A DNA stretch of 54,990 bases, taken from Cylindrodendrum hubeiense (Eukaryota; Ascomycota; Sordariomycetes; Hypocreales; Nectriaceae). Where the stretch lies: contig JAANBB010000274.1 in NCBI GenBank assembly GCA_014621425.1, positions 1 through 54,990 of the forward strand, read 5' to 3'. The notes beneath the pieces are model-generated. The model did not search any database. It was not told where the DNA came from and saw nothing but the letters and a program-made list of their open reading frames with translations. This document shows, one piece after another, positions 45,252 to 54,990 of this stretch (position 1 is the first letter of the stretch; each line of letters begins with the position of its first letter). Made by a program: the position numbers and the translations under genes.

Positions 45252-45259
45252 GTTATATA
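45252..45259 (-). promoter_or_regulatory. TATA box for the GRSGYN-repeat gene
   Basis: The minus strand reads GTATATAACC here, about 300 bp upstream of the start codon. With the A/C-rich leader this places transcription start near 45220-45230. Confidence 0.55.
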
Positions 45260-45315
45260 CAAGATGAAGCACAACTGAGATATCTAAGTGAGGGTGGTGG
45301 GTGGGTGTGTGTAGT

Positions 45316-45347
45316 GGGCGTATGGGCGTATGGGCGTCTGGGCGTCT
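45316..45347. repeat. Perfect 4 x 8-bp array (GGGCGTAT x2, GGGCGTCT x2)
   Basis: Two GGGCGTAT units are followed by two GGGCGTCT units without spacer. On the minus strand they read ATACGCCC and AGACGCCC. The array lies about 60 bp upstream of the TATA box of the GRSGYN-repeat gene, a position typical of activator-binding sites. A CACCCACC tract lies between the array and the TATA box. Confidence 0.85.
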
Positions 45348-45359
45348 GGCCTGTGTGGT

Positions 45360-48300
45360 TGTGAGACTACGAGGTGAGTGTGCGCCATGATGATGGTGAT
45401 CCACGCCCCCTGCTGCACTTTACGGTACATGGGCTTGAAGTGCATGGGCCAGGACATTCCCGGGGTACCAAGCAGTTCCAAACAAAGTAACAGACTGGCA
45501 AACGAGCTTGCCAAACCCGAAAAGGGCGGATACCACACGGCCACTGCACGACGGACACTAGAGAGGACACCGGGACGCCAGGACGCCGAGGGGCAGTACT
45601 GCGCCATGTCGGCGAACAGACAAGGGTCGCAGGGGGTGCTGGAGACGGTGACTGGGCAGTATAACGGGCGACGGGTCGTAGGGCTGAGGAGCACTGGCAA
45701 TCCCAGAGTCATGGCTGGGCCATGGCCATGGTCAGCCTTCAGCCCGCTGGGCGCCACCCCTTCACAGCCGTGGGCCGCGGGTCGCACAACACTGGCATGG
45801 CACTGCTGGCCCGGGGTATTGTTTTTCTTCCTTTGTTCGGTTCATTTTTGGGAACGGGCTCTGCTTACGGCCATCAGCCACAGCCACCCCTGGGGGATGC
45901 CCCCCCGGCCCCTGACCCTGGTTCTGGCCCTTGCTCTGGCCCTTGCTCTGGGAGAGTGAGAGTGGCCCAGGGCGGCGGGAGAGTTGGCGACAGAAGGTCG
46001 GCGCTATCCCGGCGGGGGGGCACTGGAATCATTCGGATGGAGGGTTACAGCAACTAAACTAGTCGCTCCGTGTAGACTCCAGGGCACTGGACGCGGCCGA
46101 TCAGAGTCGCGGCCAGCGATGCGCACACCTGCGATGCAAGGCACGTCCGGTATGCTGCTGCTTCAGTCCCGGATTCCTGGGAGCCCTCGCCGTTGGTTGA
46201 CGCCCTGAAGAGGCCCTGTCGAGGCTGGCCGACGTCATTGGATGACTCCTCTGGTCAAGTGCCCGGCGCATGTGATATGGCGGCCAAGCGACTTCTCCCG
46301 TCTGCGATTCCTCCATGGCATCCGATTTGAAAGCTCGCCAATTGAACCCGAATTGATTTCGTCACAGCCTTCTGCATGTTTCGGTCAATTCTCGCAAAAG
46401 AGTCATTTTACGCATCGCGTAACCCTTTGTCACCCTCCCATGTCCGGATAGATTCGACCCAGGTGCTGCGCTACACTGTATCTGCGATTCCATCTCACTG
46501 CTGCCTATCGCCATGATGCCATGGCCCGTCAACCTGCATCGGCCAACCCCGTGAGATCCACTGTCACCACCACCACTAACATCGCTACCACCTCCACCAT
46601 GCGCTAGATCTCACTGCTCGGTGCTCGCAATCGCTATCACCAACAGCAACACCCTGTTCCGGACGTGAACGATCGCCGAACTCACTACCCCCGAGGCTTC
46701 ACTGCTCACCGCAATCAACACCACGGCCCTCTCCGTACCTCACCGCCGGGCTATCACTCACTGTACGTAAGCGGCCCGGCATGTAGTTGTAGTTGCAGCT
46801 GCAGTTGCAGACGGCGGCCGTATCGCCGTATCGCCGCATCGCCGCATCGCGTTCCCCAGTGCCCCGGGGGCCTGCGGCGATGGAACGTAGCAGATCGTCC
46901 CAATACGGCGGCGTGTCAGTCCCAAAGAGGGTCATCTCAACAGCCGTGGACGAGTCTGACGGGCGAGTTCGGCGCCTGATTGGGCCGGGAGTTTTACGTG
47001 CCGGATGAGGCACCGTGGCAGTAGATGCCGCAGCCCCGTTCATCGCGGGCCTCCCGGGTCCGTCATTGTGAGTCTTCGCGCTGACAGACAGAGACACGCT
47101 GCAGACTGACACAGCGACGGGCGAACCTTGACCGGAGGTGTGCAACCCTGACCGAGATCGATGGGACGCTCACCTATTGGCCATGTGCTGCACGGCTAGC
47201 TTTCCGGCCGAGAGACGGACTAGACGTGCATGTCTTGGATCCCATGTGCCCGATGAGTAAGTCCCTGCCCCGTGTCTGCATTCCGTCTGCATCCCCCCCT
47301 ACAACTTCTACAAGCAACAGCCTCATCTCATCCAAGCCTTAGTGGCTGCATCTCGCCGTCGTCCAACCAGAGCCGTCAGCCGGCATCTTGCTCTCGGGAT
47401 CAGCCCCATTCCGGCGCCACAAACGTGCCCCGCCACACCTCTACCGAGCCCCGCTGCCACTTCCCCGCCGTTTAAGCGCCATAAAAATAGCAAGCGGGCG
47501 CCTGATTCGCGTATTAGCGCGCGTTTGCTGACGGACCCGCACATCCACATCCCGTTTCGCTGCCCCTGCCGCTTGCACCGCCTCACGCCCATGCTCCCAT
47601 CGCCCAACCACACGCGCCTCCTGCAACACCCACATTTCTTGCATCTCTCAGGCACACTCAGGCTCCCCGACGAACCACATGGCTGCGGGCTCCAAATCAG
47701 CCTTGCCGGCGCTCCGTGCTTCTTGCCCTGTCAGACCGGCTGCCTCTCAGAAAGCGGCCCAGATCCAGATCGGTCGACGCTTGGGCGTTCGTTTCGTTTC
47801 TTTTTGTTCCTGGGCCCGGCACCTTGTCAGGCTTGTCAAGCTTGTCTCGGGAAGGAAGCGCGATTGTAGGTGATCCATGCTTTGTCTCACAGGAACACCC
47901 CTGCGCACAGGGCCTCGGCCGACCACAGCGCCAATCATCGCCGCGAGTCTCACCTAGAGTCGAGAATAGCACACCACGAGCTGTACGCTACACGAACGAT
48001 ATGTTGCGGCTCTGGGCCGCTGAGCCTCTAAGCCACTGACAGGCCTCTGGGCCTCGGCATTTGTGCTTTATCGTGACGTTACTCCTGCAGCTTAGAGTCA
48101 TCCACATGCCGAGCTCTAGTCCCGCGCGTAACGGTTGACGCAACGATCGACGCATGTGCATCACCATGACATCCTTCTCAGTCATCAACTCGACGACTCA
48201 CCGCAAAGGAGCCCGCTTACACTAACTCACTACTCGCCTGTTTCACTATTCCATGTAATAATCCCTGAGTTTTCGTGTTCCAACATCAGCCCTGCGTGAA

Positions 48301-48613
48301 TGATACGTATCCTCAGCGACTAAGACATAGGGCTGTTTCCGACCGAATGAGTAACATTGATCGAGATCGCTCCAACCACGGTTGATCTATACGAATTTCA
48401 CCAACCACCACGTCTACATCTAGCCTCTTAGATGCCGCGATGAGACTACAAGGCTTACACTTAGGTCATCAGCTTCACGCAGCTTAGATGTCATCAACTG
48501 ATCCGCCTCGTTGCCAGCAACGGACCGACTCAACTGCCCCTCTTGTTCACTATCTCGATTCTCTACACATGACTCACGCGCCGTTTCTCCCGAGCTCATC
48601 ATCATCGACTGGC
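45360..48613. other. Second long gene-poor spacer (about 3.2 kb)
   Basis: GC-rich sequence with overlapping short frames on both strands (for example 47342-47869, 47323-47655). All are Pro/Arg/Ser-rich, as expected from composition, and show no family motif. Visible structure: a repeated GGCCCTTGCTCT unit near 45928-45951 and the 46781-46851 repeats listed separately. The part near 48300-48613 is probably the 3' end of the glucosidase gene. Confidence 0.45.
46781..46851. repeat. GTAGTT/GCAGTT repeats and CGTATCGC/CGCATCGC repeats
   Basis: Four to five 6-bp units of GTAGTT/GCAGTT type are followed, after about 20 bp, by four 8-bp units (CGTATCGC x2, CGCATCGC x2). The second block has the same two-plus-two pattern of one-base-different 8-mers as the array at 45316-45347. 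Confidence 0.75.
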
Positions 48614-51177
48614 TCACAGCTCATCTTTTGTCCGGCCCCCATCGCTAGGCTCTTCCATCGCCATGACCTTGACCACCAAGCTAGTCCACCCCGTAAAGTG
48701 CTGGGTCCGCTGCCCGGCACCCGTATCGGGATTATACTGCTCCCATGCAAAGCCAGTCTCCTCCCAGCTCGCGTAAATCGTGTCTACAAGGTTCTTGCGC
48801 AGCCGTGAGAAAAGATCCCGGGCCTTCTCCTGGTAAGGACCATCCTGAGTGGCCACGTTCTAGAGCTTAAGTTAGTGACATCGAACGACAAATACGGGGG
48901 AGGTGAGAAAATAGGGGAAACCTACTCGGAGCTGAGACAGGGCCAAGTAGTTGATGGGCATCCAGACCGGGCTACGCCAGTAGTTCTCGCCAGTCTCGTA
49001 AAACTCATCTTGCTTGCTCAGACTACGCAGTCCGTGGGGGCTAAAGAGGTGATCCTCGTCGCCAATGAGGTCCAGAATCTTATCTAGCTTGGGGTCCTCG
49101 GGCTTCATCAAGCCAACCAAGAACGGGAACAGCGAGATATAACCCTTGTGGCACACCAGCGCATGCTCCTCGTACTCGTCTATGGTCGCATCGCAGTAGC
49201 AGCCCTCCTTCTCCGACCAGTGAAGGTCGTCCAGGTTGCGCTCAATGGCCCTGAGAGACTTTGTGAACTCAGCCACGTCCTCGTCGATGCCAAGGGCTTC
49301 TGCGATGCTCAGGAGAGACTTGGTCATGAGGCCCACCCACGACATGAGATCAACATGCAGCTCGCCAGGGTGTGGAGGTTGCGCTCGGGGATAGTCGTCG
49401 AGACCACTGGTCAAGATGTGCGTCTCTGTTCGGCCCTTCCAGCGGTACGCCTCCTTACTCGAGAAAGCTTCGCGGTCGTATGACTTGATATCACCGCGCT
49501 GAGTTTTGCGGAACCAATCATACTGGCGGCGCAGGAGGGGGTACAGCTTGCGCAGATACGCCTCTCCGAGCTCGATGTTGTTGAGGTGAGCCATCTGCAG
49601 TGGGTTCTCAGCCGATAGGTGCTCCTTGGCAACGGGCTGACTTCCGTTGGCCTCACGGAGGCGCTCCATGAATCCCTCAATGATAAGGAACAGGGTCGGA
49701 GGGTTGGCGTAGTGAGGGTACTGGACCTGAAACTCGGCAGGTACCTTGCTACGCGCCTCTGCACCGAGAATCTGCTCTCGGGCAATCCAGCCGTCGTCAT
49801 CCATGGTATTGTACCAACTGCTGACAATCTCCAGAGTCAGGTCGATGTCCCAGTCCGCGATGGGTACGAGGTGGAATCCCTCATCCCACAGGAAGCCTCG
49901 AGGGAAGAAGGGTCGCGACGGGACACTCGTGAACAGCTCGTACGGGCCCTCGGGTTGTTGCTGTCTCCGCTCTCTCGCTTCCGCAGCCTCCACCCAGAAG
50001 CCCTCATCCTCCTCATCATATTCGGGCGCATACGACCGGTCGATGATCTGATAGCCGTCGAAATAACCAATACCTCCCAGAAGGTTGGAGAACATGCTCT
50101 TGGCGAACTTCTTATACTTGTTGGCCGTGTAGGGCTCCTTGAGGTCGAAGACGGTGGAGAAACGCTCGGAAAAGAACTCGGACGTCTGTTTGAGTTCTTC
50201 TGTCACGTCCTCGGGCTTGAGCTCTCTGCCAGCCGACGCGGACGAGAAGATGACATCAAACTCGAAGGATCCTTCAAACGTCTTCTGCACAATGTGCACG
50301 TTGCCTTTGCCGGGACTGTGCGCCACGCGGTAGACCTGCCACGCCGGAGGTGGGTTGGCCATGTCAACGTTTTCCTGGACATGCTTGATGGCTTCCTGGA
50401 GGTGCTTGAAGACGACCGGCTTGCCCTGCCACACGATCTCAGGAGGGACTTCGGCACTGATAACGACAGTCTTGTCTCCCTGTCGTTCAGGTACAAGGGG
50501 GTGGTTGCTTGTCGGGTTCTTTCCGGTGCCCTTTGTAACAAGAAGCTGGTAGTCGCCCAGAGTCTTGGAGTTTCCGTTGAAGGTGACGTCTTCATCGAAG
50601 CCAGACTCGGTGCCCGTGCCCTCAGTTTCCAAGTCACCGCCACCCTCCTGCGCAATGTAGTAAAACAACATTGTCTTGGTGTCCAGAGGAACATCCTCTC
50701 GAAGTTCGCCCTTGATTCTGGTAGCCCAGCTGCCACCGTGCTTGCCGCCGGGAATCTTCACAAACGAAGTGGTAATGTCAATTTTGTTGCCCTCATCGTG
50801 AATCGTCTGGACTCCGCCAGTACGCGCATCGTACTCGTCCCAGCCATATCCATGAATGTCTTCGCCCTGTTCGCAAGTATATCGGAAGCCTACGGCGGAC
50901 CAAAGTTAGCACGCGCACACTTTCGGGACCACCCGCACTCACCGTTTTGGATGTCGTCGTAACCGTCAACCCTCCCCCACATCAATCCCGTCCACAGAGC
51001 ATTGGGCGTTCGCGGCCGGACACCAAAATACAGATTCGGCTTGTAGGGACCCCAGAAGAGGCTCTCGTTGTTCTGGCGGCCAATTTCCGCCGTCAGCACC
51101 GAGGCAGGGTCAGCTTCTGCGGCGGCTGAGGCGCCCAGCGCCAGGACCGCTGCCACCCATTGAGCCAACTTGGGCAT
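48614..51177 (-). CDS. CWH41: Mannosyl-oligosaccharide glucosidase (ER glucosidase I, GH63), secretory with C-terminal KDEL
   Basis: Three exons, 51177-50943, 50889-48926 and 48859-48614, give 814 residues. The N-terminus (MPKLAQWVAAVLALGASAAA) is a signal peptide. The GH63 N-domain starts with ESLFWGPYKPNLYFGVRPRT. The (alpha/alpha)6 catalytic domain has SRPFFPRGFLWDEGFHLVP, PHPGELHVDLMSWVGLM and GENYWRSPVWMPINYLALSQ. The last exon supplies EQYNPDTGAGQ and FTGWTSLVV, the region of the second catalytic carboxylate. The protein ends TKDEL, an ER-retrieval signal. The enzyme removes the outermost alpha-1,2 glucose from Glc3Man9GlcNAc2 on new glycoproteins. It is divergent from SNRNP27 (376 bp between starts). 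Confidence 0.96.
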
Positions 51178-51553
51178 GTTGACAGAGTCAAGTTTGAGTC
51201 CTTGGGGTTTTCGAGCACTTTTAGATAAAATCAACGACAACGGATCTAAAAATTGAAGTGCTGCTTCATCGGCGTGCTTTTGCGCGGCCGAGTTGAGTGA
51301 ACACGGTTGCCGATGGCGGATGACGATGCTCCAAGCTGCAAGGCTGAAGCTCTGGGGTTTGGAGGTCTGAGCAGGCACAAGCTTCCGCCAATAGTAGCCT
51401 GGTCTTTTCTCCAGCCACCGCCACCTCCACCGAGACCCACCCAACTTAGCCGCGTTCCTTCAGCCTCTCGAAAGTCAACGCCTTGTCGAATCTTGGCTCC
51501 GTCTCAAGCCTCCTCCAAGCTCTCCAACACATCCACTCCCCAGCACTGCAATC
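51178..51553. promoter_or_regulatory. Compact divergent promoter glucosidase I / SNRNP27
   Basis: These 376 bp between two start codons must hold both promoters. No ATG-started gene fits, and the frame upstream of the glucosidase start shows no conserved sequence. Confidence 0.6.
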
Positions 51554-52417
51554 ATGGGCGACTCACGCCGCCGCCACCGGCCAGACAGCCGCCAGATGTG
51601 GGACGAGTCCGACCGCCGAGACCGCCGCGGCGGCCCCAACAACCGCGATAGGGAACGCGATAGGGACACTGATCGCCGCGGGTATCGCGACCGCTCAAAC
51701 GACCGCTCCAACGACCGTCCAAACGACCGCCCAAGCGACCGCCGTGGAGGGCAGCGAGATCGCTCGCGCTCGCCTGATAGGAGACCCCGCGACCGCGACA
51801 GCGATAGAAATAGAGGGCGTGGCCGGAGAGATGGGCCGCGACATTTCGACGACAGAGACCGCAGAGACAGGCGCAAAGATGACGGCGAAGAGGATGCGCC
51901 TCGACAACGGCGCGATGACGACAAGGACAGACGAGGTTCGACACCCCCACTCCCAACCCCATCTCTTTCCAGTTCTTCCAGCTCGATGAAACTAACTCTC
52001 CGCCCAGGCAAACCCCGCCGCTCTGCCTCACCTCACAGCCGCTCCAACAGTCCCTCCCAAGAGGCGGCGCTGCCCACGCGCTCCAAGCCCGACAGCAAGA
52101 AACCCGCTCCCCACATGTCCTTCAATGTCTCCGCCCGCGACAGCCGGTCTCCGCGCCCCGAGCGCCGCGCCGACAAAGACGACGCCGAGGATGACGCTAT
52201 GGACGCCGGCGAGGTGTCTGAAGGAGAGGAGCCCGAGGTGGACGACGACATGGCGGCGATGCAGGCCATGATGGGCTTTGGTGGGTTCAGCACGACCAAA
52301 AACAAAAAGGTCGTGGGCAACAATGTCGGTGGTGTCCAAAAGGAGAAGAAGCTCGAGTACCGACAGTACATGAACCGACAGGGCGGATTCAACCGACCGC
52401 TAAGCCCCTCGAGATAA
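51554..52417 (+). CDS. U4/U6.U5 tri-snRNP 27 kDa protein (SNRNP27 family)
   Basis: The frame is open throughout, giving 287 residues. The first 130 residues are an Arg/Asp/Ser-rich RS-like domain (repeats of RDR, SNDR, PNDR). The conserved C-terminus has MQAMMGFGGFSTTKNKKV, GNNVGGVQKEKKLEYRQYMN and RQGGFNRPLS, the SNRNP27 signature. The family acts in tri-snRNP activation and 5' splice-site choice. A probable 72-nt intron at 51936-52007 has a weak donor (GAG-GTTCGA) but a perfect ACTAAC branch and CCCAG acceptor. It contains no stop and is a multiple of three, so spliced (263 residues) and unspliced forms are both in frame. Either form may be the real product. Confidence 0.93.
   Translation: MGDSRRRHRPDSRQMWDESDRRDRRGGPNNRDRERDRDTDRRGYRDRSNDRSNDRPNDRPSDRRGGQRDRSRSPDRRPRDRDSDRNRGRGRRDGPRHFDDRDRRDRRKDDGEEDAPRQRRDDDKDRRGSTPPLPTPSLSSSSSSMKLTLRPGKPRRSASPHSRSNSPSQEAALPTRSKPDSKKPAPHMSFNVSARDSRSPRPERRADKDDAEDDAMDAGEVSEGEEPEVDDDMAAMQAMMGFGGFSTTKNKKVVGNNVGGVQKEKKLEYRQYMNRQGGFNRPLSPSR
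51936..52007 (+). other. Candidate in-frame intron in SNRNP27
   Basis: The 72-nt segment starts GTTCGA, holds GAAACTAACTCTC near its end and closes with CCCAG. Removing it joins DDDKDRRG directly to KPRRSASP and drops a Ser-rich linker that looks unlike the rest of the protein. Confidence 0.6.
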
Positions 52418-52932
52418 GCCAGCAAGGGAAACTGGTGTATGTCCGGCTCAAAGCATGTATGACTTGATGATTTGATATCCGTTGGAACAAAAGAATAGGA
52501 CCGGAGCAAAGACAGTAAAGAAGAGATAAGGATAATCGAGCTGGCGTTTAGGTATCACAAAGGAGCAAATCAAGAGACATTACCAGATACAAATTGCATT
52601 TCAAAGTACAGTCACGATTTACACCTCACACCAAATTGCACTATTTAACGAGCATACGCGATTTTGGTAAGAATACCAGGTGTGATAAAATTATCCGTAA
52701 ACATAGCGCAGTAAACCCATCCAGGACTTCCAACCCGCCCACAGTGATTCTAGTTCTTGGAAGATTCCGACCTTGGCTCCTTTCAAAAAACGCTCGTCTC
52801 TTCTCCGGTGCTCCTGCTCTATGTGCTAATGTAGACATTACGTACGGCGTGCGTGCGGTATTTGCGAACGCTGCTCGCCCCTGAGTTGGCGTCCGACACC
52901 ATGCAATGCATTTCCCAAGCAAACCCTTTCCC
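52418..52932. other. Convergent 3' spacer SNRNP27 / formin
   Basis: This 515-bp interval between convergent stop codons is AT-richer over 52480-52700, as expected for 3' ends. I see no gene. Confidence 0.5.
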
Positions 52933-54990
52933 TTATGCCTTATCCTCTGCAGGTTCGCCATTCGTGGACGCCGTCGGTGATAGTACATCCTCTCCTGCGT
53001 GACCATCCTCTGTTGTTGCCTCCTCTTTCGTTTCGTCCTTGCCGTCCTCAGACTGGACTGTGCTCGCCTTCTCTCGTCGTTTCCTGCGTAGTCGCCTCTC
53101 CTCCTCGGCGGTTTGTCTTCTCGCCTTTCGCAGACTCTCTCGCTTCTCTGGATCATTATCATCTGCGCCATCACCTCCACGCATACCTTGCAGCAACGCT
53201 GCTGCCCGGTCGGCAACGTCGTCTCCGCCTTCTCGGGGCGATGACAGGGCTGGGCTCAGCGGGTTTCCAGCTTCGTCGATGGTCGGTTCCTTCTCTGCCT
53301 TCACGACAACCTCGGCCTCGGAGATCTCGCTGAGATCTGGGATTTTCTGCCCTGATGCAACACGGACCTGGTGTCGGTCCTTGAGGCGCGCACGGCGGCG
53401 TCGGTCTCTCTGGTCCCGAACCTGCGGCGCCGCAGCACGCAACTTCTCCAGCAGGGAGTCCATTGCGCCAGTGTTGGAAGGAGATACAGGGCCGACGTCT
53501 CCAACAGTGTTGTTGATTTTCAACTGGGCGTGCTTCCGCTTCATCGACGCCTCGTTGCGCTTCCTCACAGTCTCCACTGTGACGTTCTTGTCGCGCGACT
53601 TCTTCCACTCGCCCACAAATAGGGCCAGCTTGGCAAAGAAGTCTCTCCTGGCGTTCTCGTCTGCGGGATCTTCGCCATAGAAGACCATAATATCCTTGTA
53701 TGTCTTCATCATCTCATCCAGGTAGAGTTCCATCTGCTCCGCCTTCCTCCTGGCTTCCTTCATGCATCGCTGTACAATCTGACTGACTCGATCTTCAGGA
53801 TGGAACTTCTTGGTATCGCTCAGGTTACCCGAGTCTAGTGACATCTGTACATTCTTGATGTTGTCGATGTACCTCCTGGCATCGGTTTGGAGTGCCTCAA
53901 TGTTGATCTTCTGCACGCTCATGACACCTCCAATGTCGTCGGCAAAGCCTTCCCACTCGGGGTACTGGTTTCGAACAATTCGTTCCACGAGATCTGCCAG
54001 CGTCGACTCGTTCTTGTCATCCTTGACCATGGCTAGTCTAGCCAGAGAGCTGAGCTTGAAACCACGCGCCTGCTTGTTTGCGTCGTTCATGTAGTTACCG
54101 ATATCCAAAATAAGACCAAGAACATTCATGAGAGACACAGAGTCTCGGAGGGACTCAGACACAGCAACAACCTGGCGAACCTTCTCGTTGATCTCTTCGT
54201 AATCAGGCTCGAAGCTGCGTGTAAGTGCCAACGCCCTCATTCGGCTCTTCCAATAATGATGTAGTTCGAACGCAGTAAACAAGTAAAGCTGATCTTGGCG
54301 AGTTAGTTCGGCAGGATCTTGTTCTCGCTCCTGTGTGGTAGCTTCAGGTCCAGTCCAGTCCTTGCTATATGGTGCCATCTGCTTGGCGGTATTATCCGGA
54401 ATGTTGCACAGATCATCCTTCTGCAGGAAATCCATCACCACAGGGTTGTCCAGGACGTCAGTGTCGCAGTGGATAATCATCTGCACAACCTTTTCAACGG
54501 AGTGCTGGGAGAACTTGGCAAAAGCAATTTCTAATTCTTGTCAGCAGCCATACGTGAACCAAACTCGGCCAATACTCACCATAAGCCTTCCGCAAATCGG
54601 AAGAAATGAGTTGCTTCTTGTCATCCTTCTTAGAGCTTCCCATGCCAAGCTTCTTGATCTCCTTAGCCAGGAAAAGTTTCTCGACTTCATCCAAAATGCC
54701 CTTGCGGCTAAGCTCTTGGTACTTCTCTTCACGTTCCTCAGCGGAAGGTGTGTGAGCCGCCCAATGACTGGTCTCAGGGGTATCGACCTTGTCCCAATGC
54801 AGAGCCTTGAGCTTCTTCTTGGGTCGCACAACAGGCAAGCCAATGCCTGGAGCGGGAGCAAAGCCAGCTTGCTGAGGCAAGAAGTGACCAGACCTTGCGC
54901 CAGGCATTGGGGGAGGCGGTGGTGGTGGCATACCTTTGGCACCAGGCATAGGTGGTGGCGGCGGCGGAGGAGGGGGTCCGCCTCCGGGCA
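52933..54990 (-). CDS. Formin (Bni1/SepA type), C-terminal part: FH1, FH2 and DAD region (cut by window edge)
   Basis: The visible part consists of exon 54990-54580, a 49-nt intron (GTGAGT donor, GCTGAC branch, TTAG acceptor) and exon 54530-52933. It starts inside the FH1 domain, with runs of eight to nine Pro and PMPGA linkers that bind profilin. The FH2 domain follows with KKKLKALHWDKVD, the lasso/knob part, LGLILDIGNYMNDANKQARG and RCMKEARRKAEQMELYLDE. It nucleates and processively elongates unbranched actin. The C-tail has a basic RKARRQTAEEERRLRRKRRE stretch, the position of the autoregulatory DAD, and an acidic end. The Rho-binding N-terminal half lies outside the window. In hyphae such formins build tip and septal actin. 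Confidence 0.95.

Noticed and set aside
47342..47869. 175-codon plus-strand frame in the second spacer
   Set aside because: Pro/Arg/Cys/Leu mix typical of GC-rich noncoding DNA; no motif and frames overlap on both strands.
49619..50962. Long open frame (447 codons) on the plus strand
   Set aside because: It is antisense to the well-supported glucosidase I exon 2 and follows its codon pattern; no family motif is present.

Overview
The window is nuclear DNA from a filamentous ascomycete, most likely a Sordariomycete and perhaps Hypocreales. The signs are short introns (about 49-100 nt) with GTAWGT/GTGAGT donors, CTRAC-like branch points and YAG acceptors; fungal forms of housekeeping proteins; long GC-rich intergenic spacers; and pyrimidine-rich leaders before start codons. 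No tRNA, rRNA, CRISPR array or intact transposon was found. Exon joins below were made by eye. Nearly every join restores an open frame; the one exception, in TRS120, is flagged.

Layout. 1-7 kb: MSO1-like fragment (-), MAK16 (-), VPS55 (+), PABA synthase ABZ1 (-). 8-14.5 kb: TRS120 (-, with a one-base frame break) and an SDR-fold protein (-). 14.5-18.9 kb: a gene-poor spacer with short tandem repeats. 18.9-25.7 kb: an accessory block, all on the minus strand, of an 11-exon MFS sugar-type transporter, a six-exon DUF2264 protein and a small secreted Cys-rich protein. 26.8-32.4 kb: ASXH-domain protein (+), ELP5 (+), SEC22 (+) and a CaaX-terminated protein with CxxC motifs (-). 34-44 kb: CLPTM1-like (-), LOG-type phosphoribohydrolase (+), PRE5 (-), phosphoserine aminotransferase (+), MSS1/GTPBP3 (+). 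44.7-45.4 kb: a tiny gene encoding four GRSGYN repeats, with a striking promoter. 45.4-48.6 kb: a second gene-poor spacer. 48.6-55 kb: glucosidase I ending in KDEL (-), SNRNP27 (+) and the C-terminal half of a Bni1/SepA-type formin (-), cut by the window edge.

How the genes relate. Most are unrelated core functions: secretory traffic (MSO1, TRS120, SEC22, VPS55, glucosidase I), ribosome, spliceosome and proteasome biogenesis, and tRNA wobble-uridine modification in cytosol (ELP5) and mitochondria (MSS1). Two biosynthetic genes, phosphoserine aminotransferase and PABA synthase, have Gcn4/CPC1-type TGACTCA elements upstream, which suggests shared cross-pathway control. The transporter, DUF2264 and secreted-protein block looks like a small carbohydrate-related accessory module.

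The least explained item is the GRSGYN-repeat microprotein. Its repeats are kept at peptide level despite different codons, its codons are optimised, and upstream it has a perfect 4 x 8-bp array, a TATA box and an A/C-rich leader.
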